From Marinomonas flavescens (GTDB lineage: Bacteria > Pseudomonadota > Gammaproteobacteria > Pseudomonadales > Marinomonadaceae): DNA of 64,000 nucleotides. The first letter of the stretch is position 1. The number at the start of each line of letters is the position of its first letter. The stretch is taken from positions 1-64,000 of the forward strand of contig NZ_SJSB01000008.1 of the NCBI RefSeq assembly GCF_004352835.1, written 5' to 3'. Shown here piece after piece: positions 63,505 to 64,000 of the stretch. Made by a program: the position numbers and the translations under genes. The notes beneath the pieces are model-generated. The model searched no databases. It saw only the letters and a list, made by a program, of their open reading frames with translations, and was not told where the DNA came from.

Positions 63505-64000
63505 ATGAAGTACGATACTGAAAATTTTGATTCTTTAGATGTAATTGATAATGACAAAAATCATGTCTGGCACCATTTGAGTCAGCATAAGCCATATGAA
63601 AAAAATGATCCTATGGTTATTGTTCACGGTAAAGGATTACGTGTTTGGGACATTAAAGGAAATGAATACCTTGATGCGGTTTCTGGTGCTGTATGGACAG
63701 TAAACGTTGGTTATGGACGTACTGAAATTGCAGATGCCGTTCGCGATCAATTGGTTAAAATGAACTACTTTGCCCAAACTGCAGGTAATATTCCTGGCGC
63801 TCTTTTCGCTAAAAAATTGATTGATAAAATGCCAGGCATGAGCCGAGTTTACTATTCAAACTCAGGTTCAGAAGCGAATGAAAAAGCCTTCAAGCTTGTT
63901 CGTCAAATTGCTCATAAAAAATATGGCGGTAAAAAAACAAAAATTCTTTATCGTGATCGAGATTATCACGGTACTACTATTGCGACATTGAGTGCGACTG
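63505..64000 (+). CDS. tpa: Class-III aminotransferase, probable taurine:pyruvate aminotransferase (partial)
   Basis: Starts with ATG at 63505 (GAGG at 63496-63499) and runs off the window after 165 codons. KGLRVWDIKGNEYLDAVSG, YYSNSGSEANEKAFKL and RDRDYHGTTIATLS are class-III PLP aminotransferase blocks; the PLP lysine would lie outside the window. Opening KNHVWHHLSQHKPYEKNDPM fits taurine:pyruvate aminotransferases as I recall them. Transfers the amino group of taurine to pyruvate, giving sulfoacetaldehyde for the preceding dehydrogenase. 285 bases after safD, so it may have its own promoter. Confidence 0.75.
   Translation, partial: MKYDTENFDSLDVIDNDKNHVWHHLSQHKPYEKNDPMVIVHGKGLRVWDIKGNEYLDAVSGAVWTVNVGYGRTEIADAVRDQLVKMNYFAQTAGNIPGALFAKKLIDKMPGMSRVYYSNSGSEANEKAFKLVRQIAHKKYGGKKTKILYRDRDYHGTTIATLSAT

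Overview
The window reads as chromosome of a heterotrophic marine gammaproteobacterium. A Marinomonas- or Neptuniibacter-like member of the Oceanospirillales is my best guess, inferred only from the gene repertoire: sulfated-galactan use, a Bug/Tct uptake system, and taurine-to-sulfoacetate genes. I saw no rRNA, tRNA, CRISPR array or prophage.

Layout. 1-1850 holds a truncated IS66 transposase and a decayed IS110/IS1111-type element with recognisable inverted repeats. 2054-3581 is dgoK-dgoA (2-keto-3-deoxygalactonate kinase and KDPGal aldolase). 4255-8775 is a complete Leloir operon, galE-galT-galK-galM, behind two GalR/LacI-type operator-like palindromes. 8885-10939 encodes an anaerobic-type sulfatase-maturating radical SAM enzyme and two DUF202 membrane proteins (YidH- and YidG-like). 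10934-31737 is an A+T-rich block, nearly all on the minus strand: three signal-less formylglycine sulfatases, three SSS symporters, four secreted right-handed beta-helix proteins resembling GH82 iota-carrageenases, one porin and a GH110-type alpha-1,3-galactosidase. 32005-36395 holds an AraC regulator, an SSS symporter and a YidJ-type sulfatase. 36520-43015 is an alpha-galactosidase (GH36)/SSS pair bracketed by two LacI-family regulators. After that come DUF547 and NIPSNAP proteins, a MarR-controlled tripartite efflux operon (44712-49341), a lipoprotein/LPP20/lytic transglycosylase cluster (50053-54618), a LysR plus tripartite tricarboxylate transporter (54724-58973), and a flavin oxidoreductase followed by SafE-like, SafD-like and Tpa-like genes (59639 to the window end).

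How the genes may work together (inference). The window looks like a sulfated alpha/beta-galactan (carrageenan-type) utilisation locus with an unusual cell plan. Depolymerases with signal peptides would act outside the cytoplasm and a porin would admit oligosaccharides. Sodium symporters would import small sulfated sugars. Cysteine-type sulfatases and GH110, none with a visible signal peptide, would work in the cytosol after maturation by the anSME. Released galactose would enter the Leloir genes, and anhydrogalactose- or galactonate-derived KDGal would enter DgoK/DgoA. Three sulfatase genes share a conserved upstream module, suggesting one activator. Their order (sulfatase, SSS, porin, B-type helix, A-type helix) is partly repeated, pointing to cassette duplication. 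The anSME/YidH/YidG and SSS/YidJ genes flanking this block recall the Escherichia coli yid cluster, as if the galactan block sits within, or grew inside, such a module.
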